This document shows positions 1 to 13,500 of a stretch of 64,000 nt of DNA, one piece after another (the stretch's first letter is position 1; each line of letters starts with the position of its first letter). The position numbers were made by a program, and so were the translations under genes. The notes beneath the pieces are model-generated. The model worked only from the letters and a program-made list of their open reading frames with translations, was not told the DNA's origin and did not search any database. The DNA comes from Nemertoderma westbladi. Taxonomy: Eukaryota; Xenacoelomorpha; Nemertodermatida; Nemertodermatidae. The DNA lies in assembly GCA_032718475.1 (NCBI GenBank), contig JAUCBJ010002115.1, positions 39,891-103,890 of the forward strand, read 5' to 3'.

Positions 1-902
1 TAAAGAGCGTCAGCCTGCGTTTAATAAATATATTTTAATACAAAACAGGTCGAACGCAAAGAGGCTTATAATGAAGACGAGTACTGCATTGATTATATTC
101 CTATAAACCACCTGGCTTTGCATATTGAACGTGCGTTTGGAAATAAGTTCGTGCTACCCTTCCGTGGGTGGTAGATGTCGCGGTTATGTATTGGTGGGTG
201 GGAAGGGAGGGGGGGGGGGGTGCAGATTAAAAGGGGTGAACACGTACTGTCCCCCTTTCTTTGATTAATTGGTGGTGTGGGTTAATCTCTCATAACCTGA
301 TTTTGTGATACAGTCGCACAATTTTAATTTGTATCTCATAACTGGGCCTCGTGCTGCGCGAAGGCCCCACGAACGTGTAATGAATGTCTACAAATTTGGT
401 GTAGTAGTATACATACATACTTACATCAGCCACACACTAGGATACAGTTGGCCGCCATCAGCTTTATATAACTTCTCGATTCATCTGCATCAGCGCATTC
501 TGCAGTCACTATACCGAGAATGTATGAAGCCTCGTTTGTAAAGCAATCATTATATTTTTGTCAGCAAAGATGAAATCTTGAAAATTTCATGAATTTCGCT
601 TGGGATGGTTGCTATACACACAAGGCTTTCTTGAGCTGAAAGGCAAACCCAACAGGCATTGAAGTACGCAAGGGAAGCGTGTTGATCTACCCCATCAGCC
701 CGCGCAATAATCATCTACAACTTTAAACCATCAGTACTGGTGGGTTGAATAACACAATTAATATCGCCGTAGGAAATTCTTTCTTAGGAAACTTATTTTC
801 TTATAATTATTTTATAATTACTTATTTTATTAATTATTATCTTAGAAATTTGCTGTCTTTAATTTCTCTGTAATTTAAGCAGAGGTGGCAGACCGTACTG
901 CC
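1..902. other. No gene recognised; AT-rich flank
   Basis: I see no exon, RNA gene or recognisable transposon here. The stretch holds a G homopolymer of about 12 bases near 209-220 and an AT-rich segment at about 780-850, just before the first minisatellite. A short open frame at 305-541 has no recognisable motif. Confidence 0.5.
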
Positions 903-1196
903 CATCCAATAATGTGTCCATGACACCCCCAATAATGTGTGTATGACACCCCCAATAATGTGTCCATGACACCACCAATAATGTGTCCATGACACCCCCA
1001 ATAATGTGTCCATGACACCCCCAATAATGTGTCCATGACACCCCCAATAATGTGTCCATGACACCCCTAATACTGTGTCCATGACACCCCCATTAATGTG
1101 TCCATGACACACCCAATAATGTGTCCATGACACCCCCAATAATGTGTCCATGACACCCCCAATAATGTGTCCATGACACCCCCAATAATGTGTCCA
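903..1196. repeat. 23-bp minisatellite
   Basis: About 12-13 head-to-tail copies of a 23-bp unit of the form AATAATGTGTCCATGACACC plus CCC, with scattered single-base changes (TGTGTGTATG, CACCACC, CCCCTAATACTG). Because 23 is not a multiple of 3, long minus-strand frames cross it in two registers; these are artefacts of the repeat, not genes. Confidence 0.95.
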
Positions 1197-1271
1197 TAAT
1201 ACAAAGTTCAGTAATGAAATGTATGGCTGAAACCATAATACATTGATACGTTGTTTACTATCCGATTGCGA

Positions 1272-4200
1272 TAAGGTCCTATAAGATAGAAGCAGCAGAT
1301 ATCCCGCTCATACAATCACAGACACCGACTTAGCCAATGATATCGTCCTGCCTTGCTGCCTTCCAATAAGGTAGAAGCAGCAGATATCCCGCTCATACAA
1401 TCACAGACACCGACTTAGCCAAAGATATCGTCCTGCCTTGCTGCCTTCCAATAAGGTAGAAGCAGCAGATATCCCACTCATACAATCACAGACACCGACT
1501 TAGTCAACGATATCGTCCTGACTTGCTGCCTTCCAATAAGGTAGAAGCAGCAGATATCCCGCTCATACAATCACAGACACCGACTTAGCCAACGATATCG
1601 TCCTGACTTGCTGCCTTCCAATAAGGTAGAAGCAGCAGATATCCCGTTCATACAATCACAGACACCGACTTAGCCAACGATATCGTCCTGCCTTGATGCC
1701 TTCCAATAAGGTAGAAGCAGCAGATATCCCGCTCATACAATCACAGACACCGACTTAGCCAACGATATCGTCCTGCCTTGCTGCCTTCCAATAAGGTAGA
1801 AGCAACAGATATCCCGCTCATACAATCACAAACACCGACTTAGCCGATGATATCGTCCTGCCTTGCTGCCTTCCAATAAGGTAGAAGCAGCAGATATCCC
1901 GCTCATACAATCACAAACACCGACTTAGCCGATGATATCGTCCTGCCTTGCTGCCTTCCAATAAGGTAGAAGCAGCAGATATCCCGCTCATACAATCACA
2001 GACACCGACTTAGCCAATGATATCGTCCTGCCTTGCTGCCTTCCAATAAGGTAGAAGCAGCAGATATCCCGCTCATACAATCACAGACACCGACTTAGCC
2101 AATGATATCGTCCTGCCTTGCTGCCTTCCAATAAGGTAGAAGCAGCAGATATCCCGCTCATACAATCACAGACACCGACTTAGCCAATGATATCGTCCTG
2201 CCTTGCTGCCTTCCAATAAGGTAGAAGCAGCAGATATCCCGCTCTTACAATCACAGACACCCACTTAGCCAACGATATCATCCTGCCTTGCTGCCTTCCA
2301 ATAAGGTAGAAGCAGCAGATATCCCGCTCATACAATCACAGACACCGACTTAGCCAACGATATCGTCCTGCCTTGCTGCCTTCCAATAAGGTAGAAGCAA
2401 CAGATATCCCGCTCATACAATCACAGACACCGACTTAGCCAACGATATCGTCCTGCCTTGCTGCCTTCCAATAAGGTAGAAGCAACAGATATCCCGCTCA
2501 TACAATCACAGACACCGACTTAGCCAACGATATCGTCCTGCCTTGCTGCCTTCCAATAAGGTAGAAGCAGCAGATATCCCGCTCATACAATCACAGACAC
2601 CGACTTAGCCAACGATATCGTCCTGCCTTGCTGCCTTCCAATAAGGTAGAAGCAACAGATATCCCGCTCATACAATCACAGACACCGACTTAGCCAAAGA
2701 TATCGTCCTGCCTTGCTGCCTTCCAATAAGGTAGAAGCAGCAGATATCCCGCTCATACAATCACAGACACCGACTTAGCCAACGATATCGTCCTGCCTTG
2801 CTGCCTTCCAATAAGGTAGAAGCAACAGATATCCCGCTCATACAATCACAGACACCGACTTAGCCAACGATATCGTCCTGCCTTGCTGCCTTCCAATAAG
2901 GTAGAAGCAACAGATATCCCGCTCATACAATCACAGACACCGACTTAGCCAAAGATATCGTCCTGCCTTGCTGCCTTCCAATAAGGTAGAAGCAGCAGAT
3001 ATCCCGCTCATACAATCACAGACACCGACTTAGCCAACGATATCGTCCTGCCTTGCTGCCTTCCAATAAGGTAGAAGCAACAGATATCCCGCTCATACAA
3101 TCACAGACACCGACTTAGCCAACGATATCGTCCTGCCTTGCTGCCTTCCAATAAGGTAGAAGCAGCAGATATCCCGCTCATACAATCACAGACACCGACT
3201 TAGCCAAAGATATCGTCCTGCCTTGCTGCCTTCCAATAAGGTAGAAGCAGCAGATATCCCGCTCATACAATCACAGACACCGACTTAGCCAACGATATCG
3301 TCCTGCCTTGCTGCCTTCCAATAAGGTAGAAGCAGCAGATATCCCGCTCATACAATCACAGACACCGACTTAGCCAACGATATCGTCCTGCCTTGCTGCC
3401 TTCCAATAAGGTAGAAGCAACAGATATCCCGCTCATACAATCACAAACACCGACTTAGCCGTCGATATCGTCCTGCCTTGCTGCCTTCCAATAAGGTAGA
3501 AGCAGCAGATATCCCGCTCATACAATCACAGACACCGACTTAGCCAATGATATCGTCCTGCCTTGCTGCCTTCCAATAAGGTAGAAGCAGCAGATATCCC
3601 GCTCATACAATAACAAACACCGACTTAGCCAACGATATCGTCCTGCCTTGCTGCCTTCCAATAAGGTAGAAGCAGCAGATATCCCGCTCATACAATCACA
3701 GACACCAACTTAGCCAACGATATCGTCCTGCCTTGCTGCTTTCCAATAAGGTAGAAGCAGCAGATATCCCGCTCATACAATCACAGACACCGACTTAGCC
3801 AACGATATCGTCCTGCCTTGCTGCCTTCCAATAAGGTAGAAGCAGCAGATATCCCGCTCATACAATAACAAACACCGACTTAGCCAACGATATCGTCCTG
3901 CCTTGCTGCCTTCCAATAAGGTAGAAGCAACAGATATCCCGCTCATACAATCACAGACACCGACTTAGCCAACGATATCGTCCTGCCTTGCTGCTTTCCA
4001 ATAAGGTAGAAGCAGCAGATATCCCGTTCATACAATCACAGACACCGACTTAGCCAACGATTATCGTCCTGCCTTGCTGCCTTCCAATAAGGAAGAAGCA
4101 ACAGATATCCCGCTCATACAATCACAGACACCGACTTAGCCAACGATATCGTCCTGCCTTGCTGCCTTCCAATAAGGTAGAAGCAGCAGATATCCCGCTC

Positions 4201-7200
4201 AAACAATCACAGACACCGACTTAGCCAAAGATATCGTCCTGCCTTGCTGCCTTCCAATAAGGTAGAAGCAGCAGATATCCCGCTCATACAATCACAGACA
4301 CCGACTTAGCCAATGCTATCGTCCTGCCTTGCTGCCTTCCAATAAGGTAGAAGCAGCAGATATCCCGCTCATACAATAACAAACACCGACTTAGCCAATG
4401 ATATCGTCCTGCCTTGCTGCTTTCCAATAAGGTAGAAGCAGCAGATATCCCGCTCATACAATAACAAACACCGACTTAGCCAACGATATCGTCCTGCCTT
4501 GCTGCCTTCCAATAAGGTAGAAGCAGCAGATATCCCGCTCATACAATAACAAACACCGACTTAGCCAACGATATCGTCCTGCCTTGCTGCCTTCCAATAA
4601 GGTAGAAGCAGCAGATATCCCGCTCATACAATCACACACACCGACTTAGCCAACGATATCGTCCTGCCTTGGTGCCTTCCAATAAGGTAGAAGCAGCAGA
4701 TATCCCGCTCATACAATCACAGACACCGACTTAGCCAACGATATCGTCCTGCCTTGCTGCCTTCCAATAAGGTAGAAGCAGCAGATATCCCGCTCATACA
4801 ATCACAGACACCGACTTAGCCGATGATATCGTCCTGCCTTGCTGCCTTCCAATAAGGTAGAAGCAGCAGATATCCCACTCATACAATCACAGACACCGAC
4901 TTAGCCGATGATATCGTCATGCCTTGCTGCCTTCCAATAAGGTAGAAGCAGCAGATATCCCGCTCATACAATCACAAACACCGACTTAGCCAACGATATC
5001 GTCCTGCCTTGCTGCCTTCCAATAAGGTAGAAGCAACAGATATCCCGCTCATACAATCACAGACACCGACTTAGCCAACGATATCGTCCTGCCTTGCTGC
5101 CTTCCAATAAGGTAGAAGCAGCAGATATCCCGCTCATACAATCACAGACACCGACTTAGCCAACGATATCGTCCTGCCTTGCTGCCTTCCAATAAGGTAG
5201 AATCATCAGATATCCCGCTCATACAATCACAGACACCGACTTAGCCAACGATATCGCCCTGCCTTGCTGCCTTCCAATAAGGTATAAGCATCAGATATCC
5301 CGCTCATGCAATCACAGACACCGACTTAGCCAACGATATCGTCCTGCCTTGCTGCCTTCCAATAAGGTAGAAGCATCAGATATCCCGCTCATACAATCAC
5401 AGACACCGACTTAGCCAACGATATCGCCCTGCCTTGCTGCCTTCCAATAAGGTAGAAGCATCAGATATCCCGCTCATACAATCACAGACACCGACTTAGC
5501 CAACGATATCGTCCTGCCTTGCTGCTTTCCAATAAGGTAGAAGCAACAGATATCCCGCTCATACAATCACAGACACCGACTTAGCCAACGATATCGTCCT
5601 GCCTTGCTGCTTTCCAATAAGGTAGAAGCAACAGATATCCCGCTCATACAATCTCAAACACCGACTTAGCCAACGATATCGTCCTGCCTTGCTGCCTTCC
5701 AATAAGGTAGAAGCAGCAGATATCCCGCTCATACAATCACAAACACCGACTTAGCCGACGATATCGTCCTGCCTTGTTGCCTTCCAATAAGGTAGAAGCA
5801 GCAGATATCCCGCTCACACAATCACAGACACCGACTTAGCCAACGATATCGTCCTGCCTTGCTGCCTTCCAATAAGGTAGAAGCATCAGATATCCCGCTC
5901 ATACAATCACAGACACCGACTTAGCCAACGATATCGCCCTGCCTTGCTGCCTTCCAATAAGGTAGAAGCATCAGATATCCCGCTCATACAATCACAGACA
6001 CCGACTTAGCCAACGATATCGTCCTGCCTTGCTGCTTTCCAATAAGGTAGAAGCAACAGATATCCCGCTCATACAATCACAGACACCGACTTAGCCAACG
6101 ATATCGTCCTGCCTTGCTGCTTTCCAATAAGGTAGAAGCAACAGATATCCCGCTCATACAATCTCAAACACCGACTTAGCCAACGATATCGTCCTGCCTT
6201 GCTGCCTTCCAATAAGGTAGAAGCAGCAGATATCCCGCTCATACAATCACAAACACCGACTTAGCCGACGATATCGTCCTGCCTTGTTGCCTTCCAATAA
6301 GGTAGAAGCAGCAGATATCCCGCTCACACAATCACAGACACCGACTTAGCCCACGATATCGCCCTGCCTTGCTGCCTTCCAATAAGGTAGAAGCAGCAGA
6401 TATCCCGCTCATACAATCACAGACACCCACTTAGCCAACGATATCGTCCTGCCTTGCTGCCTTCCAATAAGGTAGAAGTAGCAGATATCCCGCTCATACA
6501 ATCACAGACACCGACTTAGCCGATGATATCGTCCTGCCTTGCTGCCTTCCAATAAGGTAGAAGCAGCAGATATCCCGCTCATACAATCACAGACACCGAC
6601 TTAGCCGATGATATCGTCCTGCCTTGCTGCCTTCCAATAAGGTAGAAGCAGCAGATATCCCGCTCATACAATCACAGACACCGACTTAGCCAATGATATC
6701 ATCCTGCCTTGCTGCCTTCCAATAAGGTAGAAGCAGCAGATATCCCGCTCATACAATCTCAAACACCGACTTAGCCAACGATATCGTCCTGCCTTGCTGC
6801 CTTCCAATAAGGTAGAAGCAGCAGATATCCCGCTCATACAATCACAGACACCGACTTAGCCAATGATATCATCCTGCCTTGCTGCCTTCCAATAAGGTAG
6901 AAGCAGCAGATATCCCGCTCATACAATCACAAACACCGTCTTAGCCGACGATATCGTCCTGCCTTGTTGCCTTCCAATAAGGTAGAAGCAGCAGATATCC
7001 CGCTCACACAATCACAGACACCGACTTAGCCGACGATATCGCCCTGCCTTGCTGCCTTCCAATAAGGTAGAAGCAGCAGATATCCCGCTCATACAATCAC
7101 AGACACCCACTTAGCCAACGATATCGTCCTGCCTTGCTGCCTTCCAATAAGGTAGAAGTAGCAGATATCCCGCTCATACAATCACAGACACCGACTTAGC

Positions 7201-7596
7201 CGATGATATCGTCCTGCCTTGCTGCCTTCCAATAAGGTAGAAGCAGCAGATATCCCGCTCATACAATCACAGACACCGACTTAGCCGATGATATCGTCCT
7301 GCCTTGCTGCCTTCCAATAAGGTAGAAGCAGCAGATATCCCGCTCATACAATCACAGACACCGACTTAGCCAATGATATCATCCTGCCTTGCTGCCTTCC
7401 AATAAGGTAGAAGCAGCAGATATCCCGCTCATACAATCACAGACACCGACTTAGCCGATGATATCGTCCTGCCTTGCTGCCTTCCAATAAGGTAGAAGCA
7501 GCAGATATCCCGCTCATACAATCACAGACACCGACTTAGCCAACGATATCGTCCTGCCTTGCTGCCTTCCAATAAGGTAGAAGCAGCAGATATCCC
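1272..7596. repeat. 85-bp satellite array, about 74 copies
   Basis: Head-to-tail 85-bp monomers. Each contains GTAGAAGCAGCAGATATCCC, TCATACAATCACAGACACC, GACTTAGCCAACGATATCG and a TGCCTTGCTGCC block. Most monomers carry two GATATC palindromes. Recurrent variants mark monomers: AGCAGCAG/AGCAACAG/AGCATCAG, CAGACAC/CAAACAC, CCAACGAT/CCGATGAT, and CTCATACA/CTCACACA. A single extra T near 4070 shifts the register by one. Some variant combinations recur every 510 bp (6 monomers) or 680 bp (8 monomers) between about 5.3 and 7.1 kb, so part of the array has higher-order structure. The first monomer is diverged and the last is truncated after CAGATATCCC at 7596. Confidence 0.97.
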
Positions 7597-8282
7597 TTTT
7601 AGTCCGCCAACCCGGCCCTAGTAACCGTTTTAGCAACAGATTTATGAAATTTAAATTATTAATTTCTTTGTCTCACCTTTCCTTTTCCTGAGAAAATCAA
7701 CAAACAGTTTTAAGAATTAAAAACCCATCACACAACTTAAATAACATCTCGGGAACATATCAAGGGCAATATAAAATCAAATAGAGTCTAATGTCGCAGA
7801 AACAGGCCCATTATTTGGACCAGAGTAATTTACACAAGTAACAAAATATTAAGTTTAAGAAGTGGAGAATTCGTGTACCTTTACTCAACTATTTGTTCCA
7901 ATATTTGTAACTATTTTTAAAAATTATTATTTAATTAATTTAATTTAAGTAATTATTTAAAAATATCACTACAGCTCAGTAGCATGGTGATACTTCCCGT
8001 CATATTGTACACACTTGGGTGACATTTACAGTCCACGTTACCATAGCAACAGACCGCAACAATTAAATGTGACACACGTCGCATAGCTATAACCTTCGAC
8101 TGTTAGTCAGCATCCTATCGTGATTTTGGGGTACCGGTATATTGTTTAATACAAATATGAATTTTAAAGAATCTCAGGCGTTTATCGAAACCTACAGTTA
8201 ATAGTTAACTCACTCTAAATGCTGCTGAGATATTTGTTTTGCAGCAGGCAGGTACATCACACTATGCACCGTCGAGACAGGG
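7597..8282. other. No gene recognised; AT-rich spacer
   Basis: Between the satellite and the first core-repeat copy I see only AT-rich single-copy-looking DNA, without splice-flanked coding segments or clear repeats. Confidence 0.5.
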
Positions 8283-8405
8283 GTTGGGCGGGGGGGGGGG
8301 GGGCAAATCCCATTTCGGCGAATTATTTTGTCTCAATGTTAAATTATCAATTTAGGGAAAGGAGCAGTTTACAGTGGCACGTTATTCCAACTAAAACAAT
8401 AAACG
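8283..8405 (+). repeat. Core-repeat copy 1 with G-run
   Basis: A G homopolymer (about 8290-8303) is followed by CAAATCC, then TCTCAATGTTAAATTATCAA, then the shared core: GGAAAGGAGCAGTTTACAG at about 8356 and CTAAAACAATAAACG ending at 8405. The left half closely matches the copy at 24.1-24.3 kb, including the preceding G-run, so the repeated unit here is longer than the core alone. No inverted arms were seen at this copy. Confidence 0.75.
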
Positions 8406-8701
8406 AATCTCAACAGAACAGATTGAAATTTAATTTTTGAGAGTAAACAGGTGTTATTTGCGTCGATTTTCACCCTGGAGAGGGATCAATTTTGATTGCG
8501 TCGAAACTATCACTTGCATTTGCCTATTATTATTATTATGACTTGATGGAAATGGATGGTGACGAACATATTCCTACTCTTAAAGGAAAACTTGCCCGAA
8601 TGTGGTTTGTGAAGAGATATGCATATTTATTATGTGGAGCAAAGAAAGATGAGCCATTAAGAATTGCTTCAGTTGGCGGAAAGTTAAAATAAAAGGTGTC
8701 A

Positions 8702-8907
8702 GCACTACTACTACTATTGGCATGCTACATTGCAGATGCATAATATATATTACACATATATTTAGATGCTGTGCCGTCTTGTCGACAAAATTGCGCTGCC
8801 ACAACTCTCTGCCACCCATGACATTTGCTAGATCATCCGCATCTTCAAGGCCAATGTCCTTTAAGTTGCGTCTCAAGAAAGTCATGGGCTGTCCACCATG
8901 CTTATTC
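8702..8907 (-). mobile_element. RTE-B 3' end fragment
   Basis: Read on the minus strand this encodes the extreme C-terminus of a non-LTR reverse transcriptase ORF (HGGQPMTFLRRNLKDIGLED, then DDLANVMGGRELWQRNFVDK) followed by a TAG-rich 3' tail, which appears as CTACTACTA near 8706-8716. The same peptide and 3' end lie on the plus strand at 53.27-53.47 kb. This is a severely 5'-truncated copy. Confidence 0.85.
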
Positions 8908-9511
8908 AGTACCAGTCCGGTACAGTACAGTACCAGTACCGGTCCGGTACAGTACCAGTACGGGTCCGGTACAGTACAGTACCAGTACAGGTCCGGTACA
9001 GTACAGTACCAGTACGGGTCCTGTACAGTACCAGTACGGGTCTGGTACAGTACAGTACCGGTCCGGTCCGGTACAGTACCAGTACCGGTCCTGTACAGTA
9101 CAGTACAGTACCAGTACGGGTCCGGTACAGTACCAGTACGGGTCCGGTACAGTACAGTACCGGTCCTGTCCGGTACAGTACCAGTACCGGTCCGGTACAG
9201 TACAGTACCAGTACCGGTCCGGTACAATGCCAGTACGGGTCCGGTACAGTACCAGTACGGGTCCAGTACAGTACCAGTACCGGTCTGGTACAGTACAGTA
9301 CGGGTCCGGTACAGTACCAGTACGGGTCCGGTACAGTACCAGTACGGGTCCGGTACAGTACAGTACCGGTCCGGTCCGGTACAGTACCGGTCCGGTACAG
9401 TACAGTACCAGTACGGGTCCGGTACAGTACCAGTACGGGTCCGGTACAGTACAGTACCGGTCCGGTCCGGTACAGTACCAGTACCGGTCCGGTACAGTAC
9501 AGTACCTGTTT
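8898..9511. repeat. GTAC-rich minisatellite, left block
   Basis: Irregular tandem repeats built from GGTCCGGTACAGTACCAGTA and variants with an extra CAGTA or CGGGT. The unit is largely self-complementary (GTAC, GGTACC-like and ACCGGT palindromes), so both strands look alike and either could form hairpins. All six frames stay open over long distances for this reason; the predicted proteins are low complexity and not credible genes. Confidence 0.95.
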
Positions 9512-9634
9512 TGAATTTCCCCCTTACATCCGTATCACTGTACCTCATTGTATAAATCAGATTTGGTGATAGGGTGTAATAGTGCAATTTGAAATCCATT
9601 GTATCAACTATGTTATTATACTATCATTCTCACC

Positions 9635-9666
<32 letters not shown>
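9512..9666 (+). mobile_element. Poly-A-tailed insert inside the minisatellite
   Basis: About 125 bp of non-repeat sequence ends in about 31 consecutive A residues (about 9636-9666), and the same GTAC minisatellite resumes immediately afterwards. The arrangement looks like a short retroposed sequence with its poly-A tail in the plus orientation. I do not recognise the sequence itself; no obvious tRNA-like head or reverse transcriptase is present. Confidence 0.55.
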
Positions 9667-9669
<3 letters not shown>

Positions 9670-9797
9670 CAGTACCAGTCCGGTACAGTACAGTACCAGT
9701 ACCGGTCCGGTACAGTTCAGTACCAGTACGGGTCCGGTACAGTACCAGTACGGGTCCGGTACAGTACCGGTCCGGTACAGTACCAGTAGGCCTACGG
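9667..9797. repeat. GTAC-rich minisatellite, right block
   Basis: Continuation of the repeat at 8898-9511, with the same GGTCCGGTACAGTACCAGTA units, after the poly-A-tailed insert. Confidence 0.9.
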
Positions 9798-9825
9798 GTC
9801 ATTTATAGAAAGACATAGAAATTAG

Positions 9826-9975
9826 TAAAGCAAAGGCGTGGGTAGCTCTATCAAAAATGGTCAGATCTCTCCAGGCACCTGAAGAATAAGTTCTTTCGAA
9901 CCACAGAGGAAAGTGTACTTTTAAACGGGGATGATACCTGGACACTACTGACAAACAAAGAATTGTTGGTGTTAC
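9826..9975 (+). mobile_element. RTE-A fragment (RT C-terminal region)
   Basis: This DNA parallels 41.34-41.48 kb of the longer RTE-A copy (KAKVWVAL...TKFFRATVES and ...GGETWTLTKSL in the peptide), with small deletions and frameshifts. It is a short decayed piece of the region downstream of the reverse-transcriptase palm. Confidence 0.8.
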
Positions 9976-9989
9976 GCAAAGCTACTAAG

Positions 9990-10545
9990 GTTTCATATTT
10001 CAGCAAAAATACTGAAATATATCACCATAAAAAATAAACACTTTTCTTGAATAATGTAATAAGTTTGCTAAAACACTACAATATAAATATATCACAATAA
10101 ATATAAATAACTTTATTCATATGTGATTAGGTCTCAGAAATACTGAAATATATATCACAATAAATAATAAATATTTTCCTTTACATATATGTAATTGATC
10201 GCAAAAGTACTGAAATATATAACACCATAAATTATAATTAGTTTCCTTCATATATATATTTAATTATGTCGCAAAAATACTTAAATATATATCACAATAA
10301 ATAATAAATATTTTATTTTAAATATATGTAATTGATCGCAAAAGTACTGAAATATATAACACCATAAATTATAATTATTTTCCTTCATATATATATTTAA
10401 TTATGTCGCAAAAATACTTAAATATATATCACAATAAATAATAAATATTTTATTTTAAATATATGTAATTGATCGCAAAAGTACTGAAATATATCTCACC
10501 ATAAATATTAAATATTTTCCTTCGTATATATATATAACTTATCGT
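9990..10545. repeat. AT-rich ~137-bp tandem repeat
   Basis: Tandem AT-rich units; the phrase GCAAAAGTACTGAAATATAT recurs at about 10201, 10338 and 10474, giving a 136-137 bp period. Each unit holds two diverged halves of about 68 bp, each with a form of TATATCACAATAAATAATAA. The array lies just downstream of the GPCR stop codon (10590-10592, minus strand), so it could be in that gene's 3' UTR or flank. Confidence 0.85.
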
Positions 10546-10589
10546 CGTATATTCATTACACCTTCTTTATATCATGAGGTGCCATTTAT

Positions 10590-13500
10590 CTAATTGATTC
10601 GGCTAAATATCTTTTTAGCGCGATTCTGGAAACTTTTAAGCTGAGCGGAATAGATAATTGGGTTGCAGAATATGTTGATGAGAACCATGATGCGAACGAA
10701 CACATATATAGGAGTCCCCTTTGCATGCTGAAACAATTACAATAGTAATAAACAAGACAGCTTTAAACTGCTTGAAAATATTATATAATATCATGACCTA
10801 CTAAAGATATCTTTAGTAAGTCAGTTAGTTATATTATCAATACTCCTAAAATATATAGAAATTTAGTTGTGTTACAAATAAATAACATCAACGTATGAAT
10901 CGCTTAGATGAATCACTTGTTGACTTCATTAAAGCCTTCTATTCCTTCTATTCCGTCCCCCGACCACCTATGGCGCCATACGTGTGTTTACCTGATGATG
11001 ACTCAGGTCCACTCTTAGTCCTATGGGGAGTTATTGTAGTTGACACACTTTCTTGCACATTTATTATTCATTATTGTGGTTGATTTTGTTCTACTGATGT
11101 CCTTAGATCAACTTAATAAAGATGGGGTGATGGTAACACCCCCTACTGGCACAAATAGTAGAGGAAATCCAGCAAAGTATCATACTGATCTAGACTTTGA
11201 TGATGAATTTGGGGTACTGTCAGACTCACTAGAGGGAACACAAAAGCCCCTCTGCTCATTGGAGCAGGTTGCTTCTAGTGTTGGTCTTTTTATAAACTCC
11301 AAGAAAACTAAAATTTTGACAGTGAACTTTAACTGCCCTCATGAAATTTCTGATCGTATGAGCACAACCTCCAGCGATGGCTTACCTGAGCACGTGGATG
11401 ACTTCTGTTACATGTGATCATGGATCCGGAAGTCCTTCAGATACGTAAGGGGGAGGCATACGCAGCGTTAAATAGTCTGTCCAGGATTTGGAAGTCCCAT
11501 AGAATAAAACAAAAACTTAAGGTCCGATTATTTAGTCCATGCTGGGCTCTAACTGCAGAGGATACCAAATCTCTGGATGACACTTTCACAAAAATGCTCC
11601 GCCGGGTTTGTTGTGTCAAGTACAAAGATCACTTCTCGAATCGAACTCTATACAACATCAGGCTGTTTCATCGGGGGATTCCAGGAAAAATATAGCAAAA
11701 TATTAAATGTCCTATAGTTGTCCTGTAGGTCCTATAGTTTTCGGCTCACATATTTTTTTATAGAATAATAATATGAAAAACAATAATATAAAAAATATTA
11801 TAAAAAATAATGTCTAATAATAAAATAGATAGTCCCGTCTACACTATCTGTACTTGCTTTAATAGTACTGATGGTCACTTACCACGTATCCTGTGACAAA
11901 TCTTTGAATTTGGGTAATCGAATTTGGAATCCAACAAATACCAAAGAAAATTGAACAAATCAAAGCTGTGCGAATAATATTTGTAGACCTTTTATCTCCT
12001 GTAATTAACAAAATTCCTGTACAATATGCAGCAATCCCGGAAGGAAGAGTAATAATAAAAAGTTTTTTGAGATTACAGTGTCTGTGGCAATATCAAAATT
12101 TCCTGTCAGATTTGTCCATTACCTATATTCACATTCGTAGATGAACTGATACATTACATAAGGTAATAAATATTTATCAGAAACCAGTGAACTCGGTTCT
12201 TACCATAAACACACCTTTTATTGAAGAGGCCTTTCCAGAAGCAATAAGTTTCAGATATATTGCTGCATAACAGATTCCCATGTAAATAACTTGTGGAAAT
12301 GGCCGTATAACAACAAAATATAGCGGGAGCCAAGGCATTCTATATCTTATGCATTTATAATCATCATCAAATCTAGAAGAAAAAAAATATATTGGCAGTT
12401 TGTTGTTCAAAGTTCCCTTAACATTAAGTTAGCAGCAGCATTTCATTACAGTATTAAAACCAAAACTTCTTGAATAACTGAATGAAACTAACCAGAAAGA
12501 TCCCAAATTCAAAGATCTTTAAAAATTAACAATAAATCTTTAACAATGTCACCGTCGGTTAAGTACCTAGGAATTCAAATTGATCAAAAGTTATCGTGGA
12601 AAACCCATATAACATATGTCTTATCAAAGTTATCTAAAACAGCTGGTATTTTTTATAAGTTGCGACACTTTTTTGGTCTACGTATCCTAAAACTTCATTA
12701 TTTTTCACTCGTGCACCCGTATATAAACTATGGACTTATTATTTGGGGGAATGCTGGCTCCTCTCTGATAAAAAAAGTAAGACAAAAAATTAATAAAATC
12801 TTAAGATGCATAACCTTTTCTGACCGTCTCGCGCATCCCTTTCCGTTATATCAAAGTTTTAAAATATTACCCGTTCAACATTTGCACTCACTTCAATATT
12901 CAGCCTAAATATTGATCCAGACAAATCAAATTGGATGGTAATCGCAGGAAAAAAGGGAGCAGCTACCGCAAAGTCTCTAAAAATAAACGGAACTGAAATG
13001 AAGCCATCGAATCATATTAAATTTCTGGGGTTTAAAATCTCACCAACAGGTAAACATTTATCTGAGATCATCAAATCAATTGCAATGCATTCCGAGATAT
13101 TCCACAACTTTAGATGGACTGCACAAAGATATAACGTTGAAATAGTAGCCAAGTTATGGAGATCTCTAGCATTACCATCAATTCTATACAAAACAACATA
13201 TCACTTTGGCGCATTATCAAAATCGGAGCTACTGTCAGCAGACGCCTACCATAGAAAAGTGTTACGCGGTTTAATTAATGTAGGAAATTACGTGTCCAAT
13301 GGTACACTGCTTAACCTATACCGCACCGATGACATATCAAACTCAGCTTACCGGCAATGCTTGGGAACCATGCTGCGTTCGATTAGATCTCCAAACACTC
13401 ATATCCAGCAGTGCATAAGGATAGCGGTCCAACTCAACTCCATTGATCCTAAAGGTGCGCAATATTGTGGGATTGGTGGCACCTACAACAATGCCAGGCT

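Noticed and set aside
1272-7596. CRISPR array
   Set aside because: The whole 85-bp unit is repeated, with no unique spacers between constant repeats, and the genome is eukaryotic; it is a satellite.
8580-9599. Long overlapping ORFs on both strands (up to 339 codons) as genes
   Set aside because: They run through the self-complementary GTAC minisatellite, repeat Tyr/Val/Pro/Gly/Thr motifs in all frames and have no domains; only the minus-strand C-terminal portion is real RTE sequence.
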